Shown: positions 18,098 through 26,268, counted from the first letter of the stretch. The stretch: DNA of 64,000 nt from Gammaproteobacteria bacterium (GCA_030425195.1 JAUIAV010000003.1:1-64000); one strand, 5' to 3'. Numbers and translations: made by a program. The notes: a model not told the origin generated them from the sequence alone.

Positions 18098-19090
18098 ATG
18101 AGCGACTGGATCGACCTCCGCAGCGACACCGTGACCCGGCCCACGCCCGGCATGCGCGATGCCATGCACCAGGCGGATGTCGGCGACGATGTGTACGGAG
18201 AGGACCCCACCGTCCGGTCTCTCGAGAGACTGACCGCCGGTATGCTCGGCAAGGAAGCGGGGCTCTTCTGTGCCTCCGGGACGCAATCCAACCTGGTGGC
18301 CCTGCTCACTCACTGTCAGCGGGGCGACGAGTACATCGCCGGGGCCACCGCTCACACCTACAAATTCGAAGGTGGCGGCGCCGCGGCGCTGGGCGGCATT
18401 CAGCCTCAGACCCTGCCGTTCGAACCGGACGGAACCCTGGATCTGGATGCGGTGGAGACGCTGATCAAACCGGACAACGTCCACTTCGCCAGAACGCGCC
18501 TGCTCTGTCTGGAAAACACCCAGGACGGCAAAGCTACCGGATCCGCCTACTTCCGAACTGCCCGCAAGCTGGCGGATCGGCACGACCTCGGGCTCCACCT
18601 CGACGGCGCCCGCTATTTCAACGCCGTCACCGCAACCGGAGAAACATCGTCTGCCATCGCCGAGCCCTGTGACACGGTGTCGATCTGTCTGTCGAAAGGA
18701 CTGGGCGCGCCGGTCGGTTCGGTCCTGGTCGGTCCGGAAGAGTTCATTCACCAGGCCCGGAGATGGAGAAAGGTGGTCGGCGGCGGCATGCGGCAGGCGG
18801 GTGTCATTGCGTCTGCGGGCCTGTATGCGCTCGAGCACCATGTCGGCCGGCTGAGCGAAGACCATGAAAAGGCGGAGCTGGTGGCCGCCGCCGTCAACGC
18901 GCGATTTCAGGGAGCGGCCGAGGCCAATACGAATATGGTGTTCGTGAAGCTGCCTGGCGGGGAGTTCGAGCGGCTGATCGATCACTTCCAGCGTCATCAG
19001 ATCCGGATCAACCGCAATCGATGGGTTTTCCACCTGGATGTGACTTTTGAGGACGCGGACCGGATCGTCGAGGCAATTGCCGGCTTCTAG
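18098..19090 (+). CDS. ltaE: Low-specificity L-threonine aldolase
   Basis: This 330-aa PLP enzyme of fold type I begins with [18 protein letters not shown], the diagnostic N-terminus of the threonine aldolase family. It keeps the GTQSN and LHLDGAR segments and has the PLP lysine at Lys200 within [12 protein letters not shown]. It should cleave L-threonine or L-allo-threonine to glycine and acetaldehyde in the cytosol and may act on other beta-hydroxy amino acids. Length agrees with E. coli LtaE (333 aa). AGGAAA precedes ATG 18098 at good spacing. It is divergent from the methyltransferase gene and convergent with the small-protein pair at 19087. Confidence 0.93.
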   Translation: MSDWIDLRSDTVTRPTPGMRDAMHQADVGDDVYGEDPTVRSLERLTAGMLGKEAGLFCASGTQSNLVALLTHCQRGDEYIAGATAHTYKFEGGGAAALGGIQPQTLPFEPDGTLDLDAVETLIKPDNVHFARTRLLCLENTQDGKATGSAYFRTARKLADRHDLGLHLDGARYFNAVTATGETSSAIAEPCDTVSICLSKGLGAPVGSVLVGPEEFIHQARRWRKVVGGGMRQAGVIASAGLYALEHHVGRLSEDHEKAELVAAAVNARFQGAAEANTNMVFVKLPGGEFERLIDHFQRHQIRINRNRWVFHLDVTFEDADRIVEAIAGF

Positions 19091-19272
19091 GTCGCCCCGA
19101 ATCGCTGCCGCGTTCTTCTCAGCACGACTCTCGGCGGGATCAGCGTCTGTCTGCCGCTCTTATCCCTGCCAACCAGGTACTGTTTTCTCCCGCAGGCCTG
19201 CAGACCCACGATCTCAACCGTTCGATGTCTGAGGACGATCCGTCGGCCGATCTGTGCTTGAAGCGGATGCAT
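19087..19272 (-). CDS. Small basic protein, paralogue of its upstream neighbour
   Basis: This predicted 61-aa protein starts at ATG 19272, ten bases after the stop of the upstream small gene. Its pattern PLQ...G...L...T-EIV...GR...VGR...LIPPR-VL lines up almost without gaps with that neighbour, so the two look like a tandem duplication. It is more basic, especially at the C-terminus (RRTRQRF). The repeated beta-strand rhythm suggests a small barrel (Sm- or PilZ-like size), but I recognise no family. Its stop overlaps the end of the threonine aldolase gene by four bases. Function unknown. The shared pattern with its neighbour is the main reason to believe it is coded. Confidence 0.6.
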   Translation of the reverse strand: MHPLQAQIGRRIVLRHRTVEIVGLQACGRKQYLVGRDKSGRQTLIPPRVVLRRTRQRFGAT

Positions 19273-19282
19273 CCTGCGGCGA

Positions 19283-19504
19283 TCAGCCGTCGATGGCGGA
19301 CACCACGGCCCGGTCTTCGATGACGTGTTCGAGGATGTACCGGAGCGGCACCAGGAACTCCAGATCCGAATCTGCTTCCCTGCCGATGAAGCATACGGTG
19401 CGGCCGCGGACCGTAATGTCCACGATTTCCGCCGTGGTGCCATTGAGTTCCACCTGAGTGCCCAGGTAACCCTGCAACGGCTGAAGTTTGCTGGCGCTTT
19501 CCAT
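19283..19504 (-). CDS. Small protein of unknown function, first of a tandem pair
   Basis: This predicted 73-aa protein is rich in short beta-strands: QLNG-type turns, TAEIVDITVRG, TVCFIGREAD, EFLVPLRYIL. It ends with an acidic tail. The start is uncertain: ATG 19504 has no clear ribosome-binding site, and a TTG at 19552 is in frame. Strong similarity of layout to the 61-aa product encoded directly downstream supports both as genes. No family is recognised; the size and strand pattern would fit a small beta-barrel. The ~150 bases upstream, up to the divergent small membrane protein at 19655, should hold the promoters of both. Confidence 0.6.
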   Translation of the reverse strand: MESASKLQPLQGYLGTQVELNGTTAEIVDITVRGRTVCFIGREADSDLEFLVPLRYILEHVIEDRAVVSAIDG

Positions 19505-19654
19505 ACCAACAATGTGCCACCTGGCGCCCGCCAGGTGGTGAATATCTGTCAATCAGATGTGAGCGTAAGTTTTTCAGCTGTTAACCCGATCACAGGTTGA
19601 TTGACAATCCGCTGTTATTCTCGCGCCACCTAAACGGAATCAGGGCGATCAAGG

Positions 19655-19822
19655 ATGATCACTGAGACAGGCCTGCCGGTGGTGGACATCCCCCTCACCG
19701 AAAGCGACATCTGGCGCATAATCGGTGCGGTCTCTTCCGCAACGGCAACAGCCATTCTGCTGGCCTACGGGCTGCAACCTTTCATCAAATTCGCTCACGT
19801 GGTGCTCATGCTGGCAGGCTGA
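19655..19822 (+). CDS. Small single-pass membrane protein (55 aa)
   Basis: This 55-aa frame starts at ATG 19655 with AGGG about nine bases upstream. It has an acidic N-terminal stretch (about 1-20, ending TESDIW) and one long hydrophobic helix from about residue 21 to 53, interrupted by GLQPFIKFAH. This predicts a single-pass or re-entrant inner-membrane peptide with its N-terminus outside or in the cytoplasm. No homologue is recognised. Upstream, GATTG-A-CAATC (an 11-bp inverted repeat near 19601) overlaps a TTGACA. The gene converges with another tiny membrane-protein gene ending at 19850, and the two may be functionally related. Confidence 0.5.
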   Translation: MITETGLPVVDIPLTESDIWRIIGAVSSATATAILLAYGLQPFIKFAHVVLMLAG

Positions 19823-19849
19823 AGCAACTGCGTGCACCAGTCGTCCGGC

Positions 19850-19963
19850 TCACAGGACCAGCAGCCAGCTGAAGCCGTACAGGATGAGTGCCGCCGCGAT
19901 CCCGGCCAGCCAGGCCAGAATCCGGCTGATATGACGCACACGGTCGACGGCACGCGGGCTCAA
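19850..19963 (-). CDS. Small membrane peptide (37 aa), coupled to the upstream gene
   Basis: This 37-aa frame starts at TTG 19963, which overlaps the stop of the upstream gene as TTGA. AGGAG lies seven bases before it, a good ribosome-binding site. The product has a short basic N-terminus (residues 1-13, several Arg and one His) and then one hydrophobic helix of about 22 residues to the end. By the positive-inside rule the N-terminus should be cytoplasmic. The coupling suggests stoichiometric expression with the 159-aa protein. Function unknown; no family recognised. Confidence 0.5.
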   Translation of the reverse strand: MSPRAVDRVRHISRILAWLAGIAAALILYGFSWLLVL

Positions 19964-20439
19964 GGTCCTGCTCCTGCAACCAGCTCGAGCTGCGGCGCCG
20001 TACTGAGGCTGAGTCCGGCGGTGCTGAGTTGTCTGGCGTAATCCGTGGCAGCCTGCGTGAGCGGAGACTCGAACAGCGGATCCACCAGCTTTCCCGCACT
20101 CACGGCCGCCGCTTCGTCGTTTTCCTGCTGTCGTGCGCGCGCGAGGATGAGCAGCAGGCGTTCATCCGCGCTGATCAGCGGATGGTCCGGGCATCGGACT
20201 TCGAGCCTGCGGGTCGCACCCTGAAGCAGAATCCGCATCATGGCATCCAGGTGGTAGATGGCACCCATGCATTCGAGCCGGTAGTAGGGAATCATGAGTT
20301 CCTGCTTCACGCAGCGCTTCTCCCGCGCCGCCACCAGCCACTGCCGGATACCCCAGACAAACAGTTGGCCGCCCGCCGAGAGACTGACCGTGCCGGGTTC
20401 CGGAAGGGGTACGTTTTCAGGGAAAGATCTGTCGTTCAT
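19960..20439 (-). CDS. Conserved-looking cytosolic protein of unknown function (159 aa)
   Basis: The 159-aa product has an N-terminal region with a beta-turn LSAGGQLFVWGIRQW segment, a helical middle (KRCVKQELMIPYYRLECMGAIYHLDAMMRILL) with several Cys and Met residues, then PLISADERLLLILARARQQ and a C-terminal helix pair. No signal peptide or membrane helix is visible. ATG 20439 is used; a TTG at 20469 is in frame. Two overlapping Fur-box-like sequences lie 40-80 bases upstream, which suggests iron control. It is followed by a coupled 37-aa membrane peptide. I do not recognise the family. The opposite strand is also open here, but its product looks like codon-bias shadow. Confidence 0.6.
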   Translation of the reverse strand: MNDRSFPENVPLPEPGTVSLSAGGQLFVWGIRQWLVAAREKRCVKQELMIPYYRLECMGAIYHLDAMMRILLQGATRRLEVRCPDHPLISADERLLLILARARQQENDEAAAVSAGKLVDPLFESPLTQAATDYARQLSTAGLSLSTAPQLELVAGAGP

Positions 20440-20477
20440 GGCGGCCCGAATGCCCTCATTGCCAGTCAATCGTAAAT

Positions 20478-20517
20478 GCTAATGATTCCTATTTGCAAGC
20501 AAATGAATCTGATTCTT
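20478..20517. promoter_or_regulatory. Overlapping Fur-box-like sequences
   Basis: Two 19-bp windows, at 20478-20496 and 20499-20517, match the classical Fur consensus GATAATGATAATCATTATC at 12 and 11 of 19 positions by eye. They enclose the inverted repeat TTTGC-AA-GCAAA (20492-20503). The AT-rich patch stands out from GC-rich surroundings and lies upstream of the minus-strand gene starting at 20439. Assignment to Fur is a guess based on pattern only. Confidence 0.35.
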
Positions 20518-20622
20518 CCCTCCCGCTCTCGCAGGACCGTTCTTCGTAGGTAGATCCCCAAATACGGCGGCGCCATTCAGGCGCTATGCTCAATGCTGAG
20601 ACCAACGAACAGGGAGCCGGCC

Positions 20623-21084
20623 ATGCGCCCCAACCAGCGCGTCACCATGAGTCAGATCGGCGAGGTGCTCGATCACGCCATCGACTACCTCAGGCACTTG
20701 AACGAAGTGCTCGCCGAAGCCCAGGCAAACGCCGCCTCAGAGCGGGTGCGCATGCTTCTCAATGCTTTCGGGCTGGAACAGCGGGGGCTGACCGAAGCCA
20801 TAGAACGCTACCAGGAAGACGCCTCCGATCGGGTGGTCGGGCGGTTCATCAACTTCAGCACCGAGTTGCCTGCCGAGGTGGCAGGCCCCGACTCCACGGA
20901 CACGACTCTCTCGGTCACGGAATGGCTGCTTGGCGCAAACAAGCATCTCGCGGACCTGTTCGGTGAGGTGGCCGGCAGTGTGAACGTGGAAGACGTGCAG
21001 ACGGCCTTCACCGGGCTGGCGAACCAGATCGAGACCCACGAGCGGAAGCTGTCGAAGGAGTATCAGCGTTTCGAGGATCTCTGA
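20623..21084 (+). CDS. Helical-bundle protein of unknown function (153 aa)
   Basis: This 153-aa protein is predicted almost wholly alpha-helical: IGEVLDHAIDYLRHLNEVLAEAQ, RVRMLLNAFGLEQRGLTEAIERYQ, TLSVTEWLLGANKHLADLFGEVAG and a last amphipathic helix FTGLANQIETHERKLSKEYQRFEDL. The length and four-helix layout recall ferritin-like/DUF2383-type bundles. The His and Glu residues are not in a clear metal-binding pattern, so function is left open. ATG 20623 has AGGGAG seven bases upstream and is preferred over ATG 20593. The aldo/keto reductase gene starts four bases after its stop, so they are probably co-transcribed. Confidence 0.7.
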   Translation: MRPNQRVTMSQIGEVLDHAIDYLRHLNEVLAEAQANAASERVRMLLNAFGLEQRGLTEAIERYQEDASDRVVGRFINFSTELPAEVAGPDSTDTTLSVTEWLLGANKHLADLFGEVAGSVNVEDVQTAFTGLANQIETHERKLSKEYQRFEDL

Positions 21085-21088
21085 GTCG

Positions 21089-22051
21089 ATGAGATACAGA
21101 CCTTTCGGCAGCACGGGGCTCGAGGTTTCCGAACTGGTGTTCGGCGGCGGCGCCGTTGGCGGCCTGCTCATCGACGCGGAAGAGGAGACCAGACGCGAAG
21201 CCATCGACCGCGCCATCGCCGGGGGCATCAACTGGATCGATACCGCCGCCTCCTACGGTCAGGGACGTTCCGAGGAAGCGCTGGGCCGGCTGCTCGCCGG
21301 GCATGAGGCCGTGCACGTCTCCACGAAGTTCAGCATCGACACCCGCAGACTCACGGAAATCGCCGGTCAGATCGAGGCCAGCCTCACCGCGAGCCTCGAA
21401 CGTCTCGATCGCAGCAGCGTCACGCTGCTGCAGCTGCACAATCAGCTGGGCGCCGAGACGCAGGGCCGCATGCTCGCCGCCGACGAAGTGCTCAAACCGG
21501 GCGGTGTGCTCGACACGCTGGAGCGTCTCCGGGAACAGGGGCTGATCCGTCATTTCGGCATCACGGCGCTGGGTGAGACACCGAGCATCCTGCGCGTCAT
21601 CGGGAGCGGCCGTATCGCCTCCGCGCAGGTTTATCACAACCTGCTCAATCCCAGCGCAGCCCGAGCCGTTCCCGCATCCTGGCCGGTCTACGATTTCGGC
21701 GGCGTGCTCGATGCCTGTGCCCGTCACGGCGTTGCAGCCATGAACATCCGCGTGTTCTCGGCCGGCGTCATCGCCACCGACGTACGCACCGGGAAGGAGC
21801 GCCCGCTCACCCCGGGCGACACGGTAGAGAGTGAAACGCAGAAAGCCCGCGCCGTGTTCGAAGCGCTGGGTGAGAACTACGGCAGCCGGGCACAAACGGC
21901 CATCCGCTTCGCGCTGGCCGAACCTCGTCTGGCCTGCGTGGTGTTCGGACTGGCCGAGATGTCGCATCTCGAGGAAGCTCTGGCCGCGGAAGCCGCCGGG
22001 CCGCTGCCCTCCGAAGCGCTGGATCAGCTGCAGGCCGTTTACGCCGGTTAG
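21089..22051 (+). CDS. Aldo/keto reductase
   Basis: This 320-aa (alpha/beta)8-barrel protein has the AKR catalytic residues in their usual places: Asp and Tyr in NWIDTAASYGQGRSEEALG, Lys in VHVSTKF and His (or Asn) in LLQLHNQ. The ending AIRFALAEPRLACVVFGLAEMSHLEEAL matches the NADPH-binding end of the L-fucose-dehydrogenase/D-threo-aldose type of AKRs. It should reduce or oxidise a sugar- or aldehyde-type substrate with NADP(H). It directly follows the helical-bundle gene on the same strand. A short GC-rich hairpin (22054-22068) follows the stop. Confidence 0.9.
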   Translation: MRYRPFGSTGLEVSELVFGGGAVGGLLIDAEEETRREAIDRAIAGGINWIDTAASYGQGRSEEALGRLLAGHEAVHVSTKFSIDTRRLTEIAGQIEASLTASLERLDRSSVTLLQLHNQLGAETQGRMLAADEVLKPGGVLDTLERLREQGLIRHFGITALGETPSILRVIGSGRIASAQVYHNLLNPSAARAVPASWPVYDFGGVLDACARHGVAAMNIRVFSAGVIATDVRTGKERPLTPGDTVESETQKARAVFEALGENYGSRAQTAIRFALAEPRLACVVFGLAEMSHLEEALAAEAAGPLPSEALDQLQAVYAG

Positions 22052-22053
22052 GC

Positions 22054-22068
22054 GCCCGGTCGCCGGGC
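22054..22068. terminator. Short GC hairpin after the aldo/keto reductase gene (weak)
   Basis: GCCCGG-TCG-CCGGGC forms a perfect 6-bp stem three bases after the stop codon, but no T-tract follows. It may be a transcript-end hairpin or chance in GC-rich DNA. Confidence 0.25.
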
Positions 22069-22074
22069 CCCGGT

Positions 22075-22100
22075 GCTATCGATAGAAGCTATCGATAGAA
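22075..22100. repeat. Tandem 13-bp repeat containing CTATCGATAG palindromes
   Basis: Two perfect head-to-tail copies of a 13-bp unit (GCTATCGATAGAA) sit between the convergent aldo/keto reductase and SleB-type genes. Each copy holds the 10-bp palindrome CTATCGATAG. The second copy contains the stop codon of the SleB-type gene. It may be a small slippage duplication or a convergent transcript-end signal. Confidence 0.5.
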
Positions 22101-22592
22101 GATGTGGTTACCGATTTCCGTGGTCCGGACCCGACGCCAGGGGGAACTGATCGACTTGTTGTGAAAGAAGAGCGCGCCGTGGGTCGGATCCCGCAGATCG
22201 GCTGTGAGGAGTTCATCCGCAAGCGCCAGCGAGGCCGACCAGAGGGCGGAATCGGTGGGCCGATCGCTTCGACCATCGCACCACCAGGAGAACTGGCAGG
22301 GCGGTGTTTCGCCGCCCTGATACACCACACCACAGGCCGAATCCGGAAACCGGTGGTCGTCGACCCGGTTCATCACCACCGAACCCACCGCCAGCATGCC
22401 TTCCCGGCCTTCACCCCGCGCTTCCCAGTACATGGTCAGCGCGACGCAATGCCGCGCCTCGCTGTCCGCCTGGACCGGCGGCGTGTACGACGGCGACTGC
22501 CTGGCAGTATCACCCTGCCTGCTTCGATCCGCAGGTGAGGACGCACAGCCGATCAGCAGCAGTGAGAACAGTCCAATCAGTAGATGACGCAA
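22089..22592 (-). CDS. SleB-family cell-wall hydrolase, lipoprotein
   Basis: This 167-aa protein has a lipoprotein signal ending in Leu-Ile-Gly-Cys, a short Ser/Pro-rich linker, and a SleB/CwlJ-type hydrolase domain. That domain includes the catalytic-Glu segment TMYWEARGEGREGMLAV, then VVMNRV, CGVVYQGG and the C-terminal THGALFFHN motif. SleB proteins are lytic transglycosylases acting on peptidoglycan; in Gram-negatives they are envelope-remodelling enzymes. TTG 22592 is preferred as start because GGAGG lies nine bases upstream and it places the signal peptide at the N-terminus. An ATG at 22646 is in frame but has no ribosome-binding site. Confidence 0.82.
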   Translation of the reverse strand: MRHLLIGLFSLLLIGCASSPADRSRQGDTARQSPSYTPPVQADSEARHCVALTMYWEARGEGREGMLAVGSVVMNRVDDHRFPDSACGVVYQGGETPPCQFSWWCDGRSDRPTDSALWSASLALADELLTADLRDPTHGALFFHNKSISSPWRRVRTTEIGNHIFYR

Positions 22593-22688
22593 GACAGGGG
22601 TCCTCCATGTCCTGAGGCATCGTATCCGAACGTGGAAAGCCGGCATGCGATGGGAATCACAGTCTGCCAGCGCAGCTCATGAGGCTCC

Positions 22689-23630
22689 CTAGGGGGTTTT
22701 CAGGGGTTCCAGTGCATCCAACGGGATCCTGAAGATCTCCCGCTGCTCGTTGGTCATCAGCAGTGTGCGCTCGTCCTCCCAGGCGATGGCTTCGTTCTGC
22801 TTCACCTGCTCGCGATCGAGCTCCAGAACCCGGGCTTCCCCCTGCAGCCAGCGGTCGCCGCGGCGTGGTCGATCGAACACCCAGAGGTGGGTGTAGGTGA
22901 GCACCGCCAGCTGACTGCCATCCGCAGACACATCCGCACCAGTGGGCAGGGTGAGACGATCATGCTGGTCAATCAGCTTCAGGACGTTTTCCCGGTCGGT
23001 GCGCATTCTGTCGAGCCGGTAGAGCTTGGTACCGGGTTCCCAGGACATAGCCTGGCCCGGCTGGCGATGCTTGGTGAGAAAGTAGAGCTTGCCTGTGGCG
23101 GCGAAGACGGCCTCACAATCGAAATGCCACTGCGCGGCGGGAAAATCACCCTGATCCGGATAACGGACCGGCACGAACTTGAGAGCCCTGGTTTTGGTCA
23201 CATACTCCGGATTCGGCTCGTTGACCACATACACACCGAGATCGCGGCGGGCGTTGTCGTTGTTGCCCACGTCCGCGAGATACAGCACGCCATCGGACAT
23301 CGCCATGGCCTCCCAGTCGTACTGCCAGGCGTTGTCGATGGTGTATCCGGGCCAGTCGTCCGTGGACGCTTCAGGAAACAGGTGGCGGATGATCCCCGGC
23401 ACGATCACCTGCGCGTCGGCACGGATGGCAAAGATCCGCGCCGCGTCACCGGAGTCGTTGTGCACCCAGAAAATGCCGGGGTACGAGGAGGCGGAGAGAC
23501 CGCTCATCTCACTGAGAGCCGGATGGGTGACGGTGGCGATCTTCCTGACGACGCTGCCGCGATCCTGTTCGGACCTGGCGGCCGGCGCAGCCAGAGCCAG
23601 GAGCAGCGGAATACAGATGAGCACACGCAT
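22689..23630 (-). CDS. Secreted beta-propeller-like protein
   Basis: This 313-aa protein has a clear signal peptide (MRVLICIPLLLALAAPAARS). The body has repeated strand blocks such as SGLSASSYPGIFWVHNDSGDAARIFAI, DWEAMAMSDGVLYLADVGNND, CEAVFAATGKLYFLTKH, DVSADGSQLAVLTYTHLWVFD and NEAIAWEDERTLLMTNEQ. Their spacing (about 45-55 residues) suggests a six-bladed propeller like SdiA-regulated or phytase-like proteins. Reaction unknown. Its ATG overlaps the stop of the upstream polysaccharide deacetylase gene (TGATG), so the two are co-translated and may act together in the periplasm. Confidence 0.75.
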   Translation of the reverse strand: MRVLICIPLLLALAAPAARSEQDRGSVVRKIATVTHPALSEMSGLSASSYPGIFWVHNDSGDAARIFAIRADAQVIVPGIIRHLFPEASTDDWPGYTIDNAWQYDWEAMAMSDGVLYLADVGNNDNARRDLGVYVVNEPNPEYVTKTRALKFVPVRYPDQGDFPAAQWHFDCEAVFAATGKLYFLTKHRQPGQAMSWEPGTKLYRLDRMRTDRENVLKLIDQHDRLTLPTGADVSADGSQLAVLTYTHLWVFDRPRRGDRWLQGEARVLELDREQVKQNEAIAWEDERTLLMTNEQREIFRIPLDALEPLKTP

Positions 23631-24586
23631 CAGTTCATACCCGCCTGCTGCTTCACCCAGCGCACGGCCGCTTCGTGGGTGCCGAACCAGACCTCCTTGC
23701 GGGCGCGGATGTGCTCGATGAGCGCCTCGAGCACCACGATCCGCGATCGGTGCCCGATCAGGTGCGGGTGCATGGTGAGCAGAAACATGGTGCCTTCGCG
23801 ATAGGCCACATCGAACTCGTCCCTGTAGACCTGGAGCACGTCCCGGGGGTTCGAATACCTGTCGCCGAGGGGATTCATGAGCGGCGCGTCGTCGAGAATC
23901 CAGTCCACCGGCAGCTCGACGAGTCCAGTGGGACTGCCGCTGGCCAGCAGCTCATAGGGCCTGTCATCGGCCATGAGCGACGAGTCGTAGAGAAAGCCCA
24001 TCTCCAGCAGAAGCTCGAGCGTGTTCTCAGAGAAGTTCCACGAAGGTGCCCGATAGCCGACGGGAGCCTTACCGGTGAGCTCCGTCATACGATCGATGGC
24101 CATCCGCAGCAGACGGGCTTCGTCGGCGCGTTCGAGCTCCGCATTCCGCTCGTGAATCCAGCCGTGGATGCCGATCTCGTGGCGGCCGGACGCCTGAATC
24201 GCTTCGATCATCCCGGGCGCAATCGAGAAGCTGACGGCCGGACCGAAGAAGGAGGCCGGAATCCTGTGCCGATCCAGCAGCCGCAGAATCCGTCCAAGCG
24301 CCACCCGAGAGCCATACTCACCCTGCGACAGACCACTGACGCTCGTGTCGCCGTTGCGCAGCCAGAGCGTCTCGTTATCCACATCGAAAGACAGCAGCAC
24401 GGCTACCCGGGCGCCGCCGGGCCAGGATGGCGGATTCAGATCGCGGCCGGCACGTACCCGGTTGACGATTTCTCTGACCTGACTTTCTGACCATCCCCAT
24501 GGCGGGTCGGCTTGATTGGCCTGCGCGAATGGGGCGGCCGCGAACGTCGCACCCAGCAGAACAACCAGCCATGCGATCACTCTCAT
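23630..24586 (-). CDS. Polysaccharide deacetylase (NodB/PuuE type), secreted
   Basis: This 318-aa protein has a signal peptide (about residues 1-23, ending AQA) and a NodB-homology domain. Visible are VAVLLSFDVDNETLW (metal Asp), the HGWIHERN-type histidine motif preceded by RHEIGIHG, GYRAPSWNFS and the C-terminal MFLLTMHPHLIGHRSR motif. The HP/IGH ending is typical of the PuuE/allantoinase-like branch, so it may be an amidase of small C-N substrates as easily as a polysaccharide N-deacetylase. ATG 24586 places the signal peptide at the N-terminus. It overlaps the propeller gene and is divergent from a sulfatase gene, which would fit degradation of modified polysaccharides. Confidence 0.85.
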   Translation of the reverse strand: MRVIAWLVVLLGATFAAAPFAQANQADPPWGWSESQVREIVNRVRAGRDLNPPSWPGGARVAVLLSFDVDNETLWLRNGDTSVSGLSQGEYGSRVALGRILRLLDRHRIPASFFGPAVSFSIAPGMIEAIQASGRHEIGIHGWIHERNAELERADEARLLRMAIDRMTELTGKAPVGYRAPSWNFSENTLELLLEMGFLYDSSLMADDRPYELLASGSPTGLVELPVDWILDDAPLMNPLGDRYSNPRDVLQVYRDEFDVAYREGTMFLLTMHPHLIGHRSRIVVLEALIEHIRARKEVWFGTHEAAVRWVKQQAGMN

Positions 24587-24732
24587 CCGTCTGCATCCCG
24601 AAGCATCCAGCAACGCGCCAGAGACTAACCCAGACAACTGGCGGGCGCACGGCGTTGCAGCGCGCTTGCCCGCAACCGTTCCCGGTGCGAATGTGCACAT
24701 CTCCCGAAGCTAAGCAGCCAGGTGCCGGCACC

Positions 24733-26268
24733 ATGACCAGACGCAACATTCTGCTGATCACCACGGACCAGATGCGCTACGACGCGCTCGGGTGCAACGG
24801 AGGCCGGATCGCAAGAACGCCCGCCATCGACGGGCTGGCACGCGCGGGCATCAACTACCGGCGCGCCCACAATCAGAACGTCGTCTGCATGCCTGCCCGG
24901 GCCACCATCATCACCGGGCAGCATGTCGCGTCTCACGGTGTGTGGATGAACGGTGTGTCGCTGCCGGAACACCGGGATACGATCGCCCACCACCTGCAGC
25001 GTCACGGCTACCGGACGGGACTGCTCGGCAAAGCCCATTTCGAACCCTGGCTGGGTGACCCGTCGGAGTTTTTCGAGAACCGCATGGCGTCGCTCGGCAG
25101 CACGGGTCCTCATCGCGGCTTCGAGCACATGGAGCTGGCCAATCACTTCTTCGAAGGCCACAGCCACTACGACACCTGGATGAGCGAGCATCCGGCGGAG
25201 AAAGCCAGGTTCTATCCGATGGTCACCAGCAGAGGTCAGAACACGCTGGGCGCCGGAGAGACGGGCGCCATACAGGTGTGGCCGATGGAGGTGCCGCGCG
25301 AGCTCTACCATACGGACTGGGTGGCAGACAGAACGATCCGCTGGCTGTCGAGCCTCGAGCGCGCCGATCCGTTCTTCTGCTGGATGAGCTTTCCCGATCC
25401 GCACCATCCCTGGGACGTGCCGGTATCCGAGCTGCACCGGGTTGACTGGCAGAATGTGCCTTTGCCGGCGCTCTACCGGGAGAGCCCGGCGGAGCGCGCC
25501 AGGCTGCTGGACGACAAGCCCAGGCACTGGCGGGGGTACTACGACGGCACCCTGTGGACCAATCTGGAATCTCCCCGGGAGTTCGTTCCCGCCACCCTGA
25601 CGCCGGATCAGGTCCGCGAGATCAACGCAATGACGCACATCGAGAACGAGCTGATCGACGAGGCCTGCCAGCGGGTATTCGATTGCCTCGCCGCCAGAGG
25701 CCAGCTCGACAGCACGGACATCTTCTTCACCACGGACCACGGCGAGCTGCAGGGTGATTTCGGTCTGCTGTTCAAAGGCCCCTATCACGTGGACGCGCTG
25801 ATGCGGCTGCCGCTGATCTGGAAGCCCGCCGCGGCTGCCGCCATCCCGCCAGCCGAGGTCAGTGCGCCGGTCGGCCATCTGGATCTGGCGAGCACGTTCT
25901 GCGAGATCGCCGGCGTGGAAGCGCCCGGGTACTGCGAGGGCCGGAAGTTACCCGCCTCGGACGAAGAGGCCGACCGCCAGGGTCGCGACTTCGTGCTCAC
26001 GGAGTGGGATTCGGAGCACGGCCACGTGGACATGCATCTGAAGACCATCTACGAGAAGTCGGGCTGGCTCTGCACGGCGTATGGAAAGAGCCACCTCTAC
26101 GAGGGCACGGAAGGTGAGCTGTACCACATGCAGGAGGATCCGGATCAGCTGACGAACCTCTGGTTCGATCCCGCCTACGCCGGCAAACGGGACGAGCTCC
26201 CTGCACTGCTGCACGATTCGCTTCCCCCCGCCCGCGTGCCGCGGCTCGAGCGCAAGGCGCCGGTATGA
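24733..26268 (+). CDS. Sulfatase (type I, Cys formylglycine motif)
   Basis: This 511-aa member of the alkaline-phosphatase superfamily has metal-site ILLITTDQMRYDALGC near the start and the formylglycine motif Cys52-Met-Pro-Ala-Arg. Further on are GLLGKAHFEPW, MSFPDPHHPWDVP and TDHGELQGDFGLLFKGPYHVD. It should hydrolyse sulfate esters after Cys52 is converted by a formylglycine-generating enzyme, which is not encoded nearby. No signal peptide is seen from ATG 24733, suggesting cytoplasmic location or a missed start. It closely resembles the choline-sulfatase/arylsulfatase branch. The divergent deacetylase gene shares its 146-base upstream region. Confidence 0.92.
   Translation: MTRRNILLITTDQMRYDALGCNGGRIARTPAIDGLARAGINYRRAHNQNVVCMPARATIITGQHVASHGVWMNGVSLPEHRDTIAHHLQRHGYRTGLLGKAHFEPWLGDPSEFFENRMASLGSTGPHRGFEHMELANHFFEGHSHYDTWMSEHPAEKARFYPMVTSRGQNTLGAGETGAIQVWPMEVPRELYHTDWVADRTIRWLSSLERADPFFCWMSFPDPHHPWDVPVSELHRVDWQNVPLPALYRESPAERARLLDDKPRHWRGYYDGTLWTNLESPREFVPATLTPDQVREINAMTHIENELIDEACQRVFDCLAARGQLDSTDIFFTTDHGELQGDFGLLFKGPYHVDALMRLPLIWKPAAAAAIPPAEVSAPVGHLDLASTFCEIAGVEAPGYCEGRKLPASDEEADRQGRDFVLTEWDSEHGHVDMHLKTIYEKSGWLCTAYGKSHLYEGTEGELYHMQEDPDQLTNLWFDPAYAGKRDELPALLHDSLPPARVPRLERKAPV

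Noticed and set aside
20029-20475. Plus-strand frame opposite the 159-aa protein gene
   Set aside because: The minus-strand product looks more protein-like, has a coupled downstream gene and a regulatory-looking upstream region. The plus frame starts inside and ends in the AT-rich control region.
22054-22068. Strong rho-independent terminator after the aldo/keto reductase gene
   Set aside because: The stem is perfect but short and lacks a T-tract; kept only as a weak feature.
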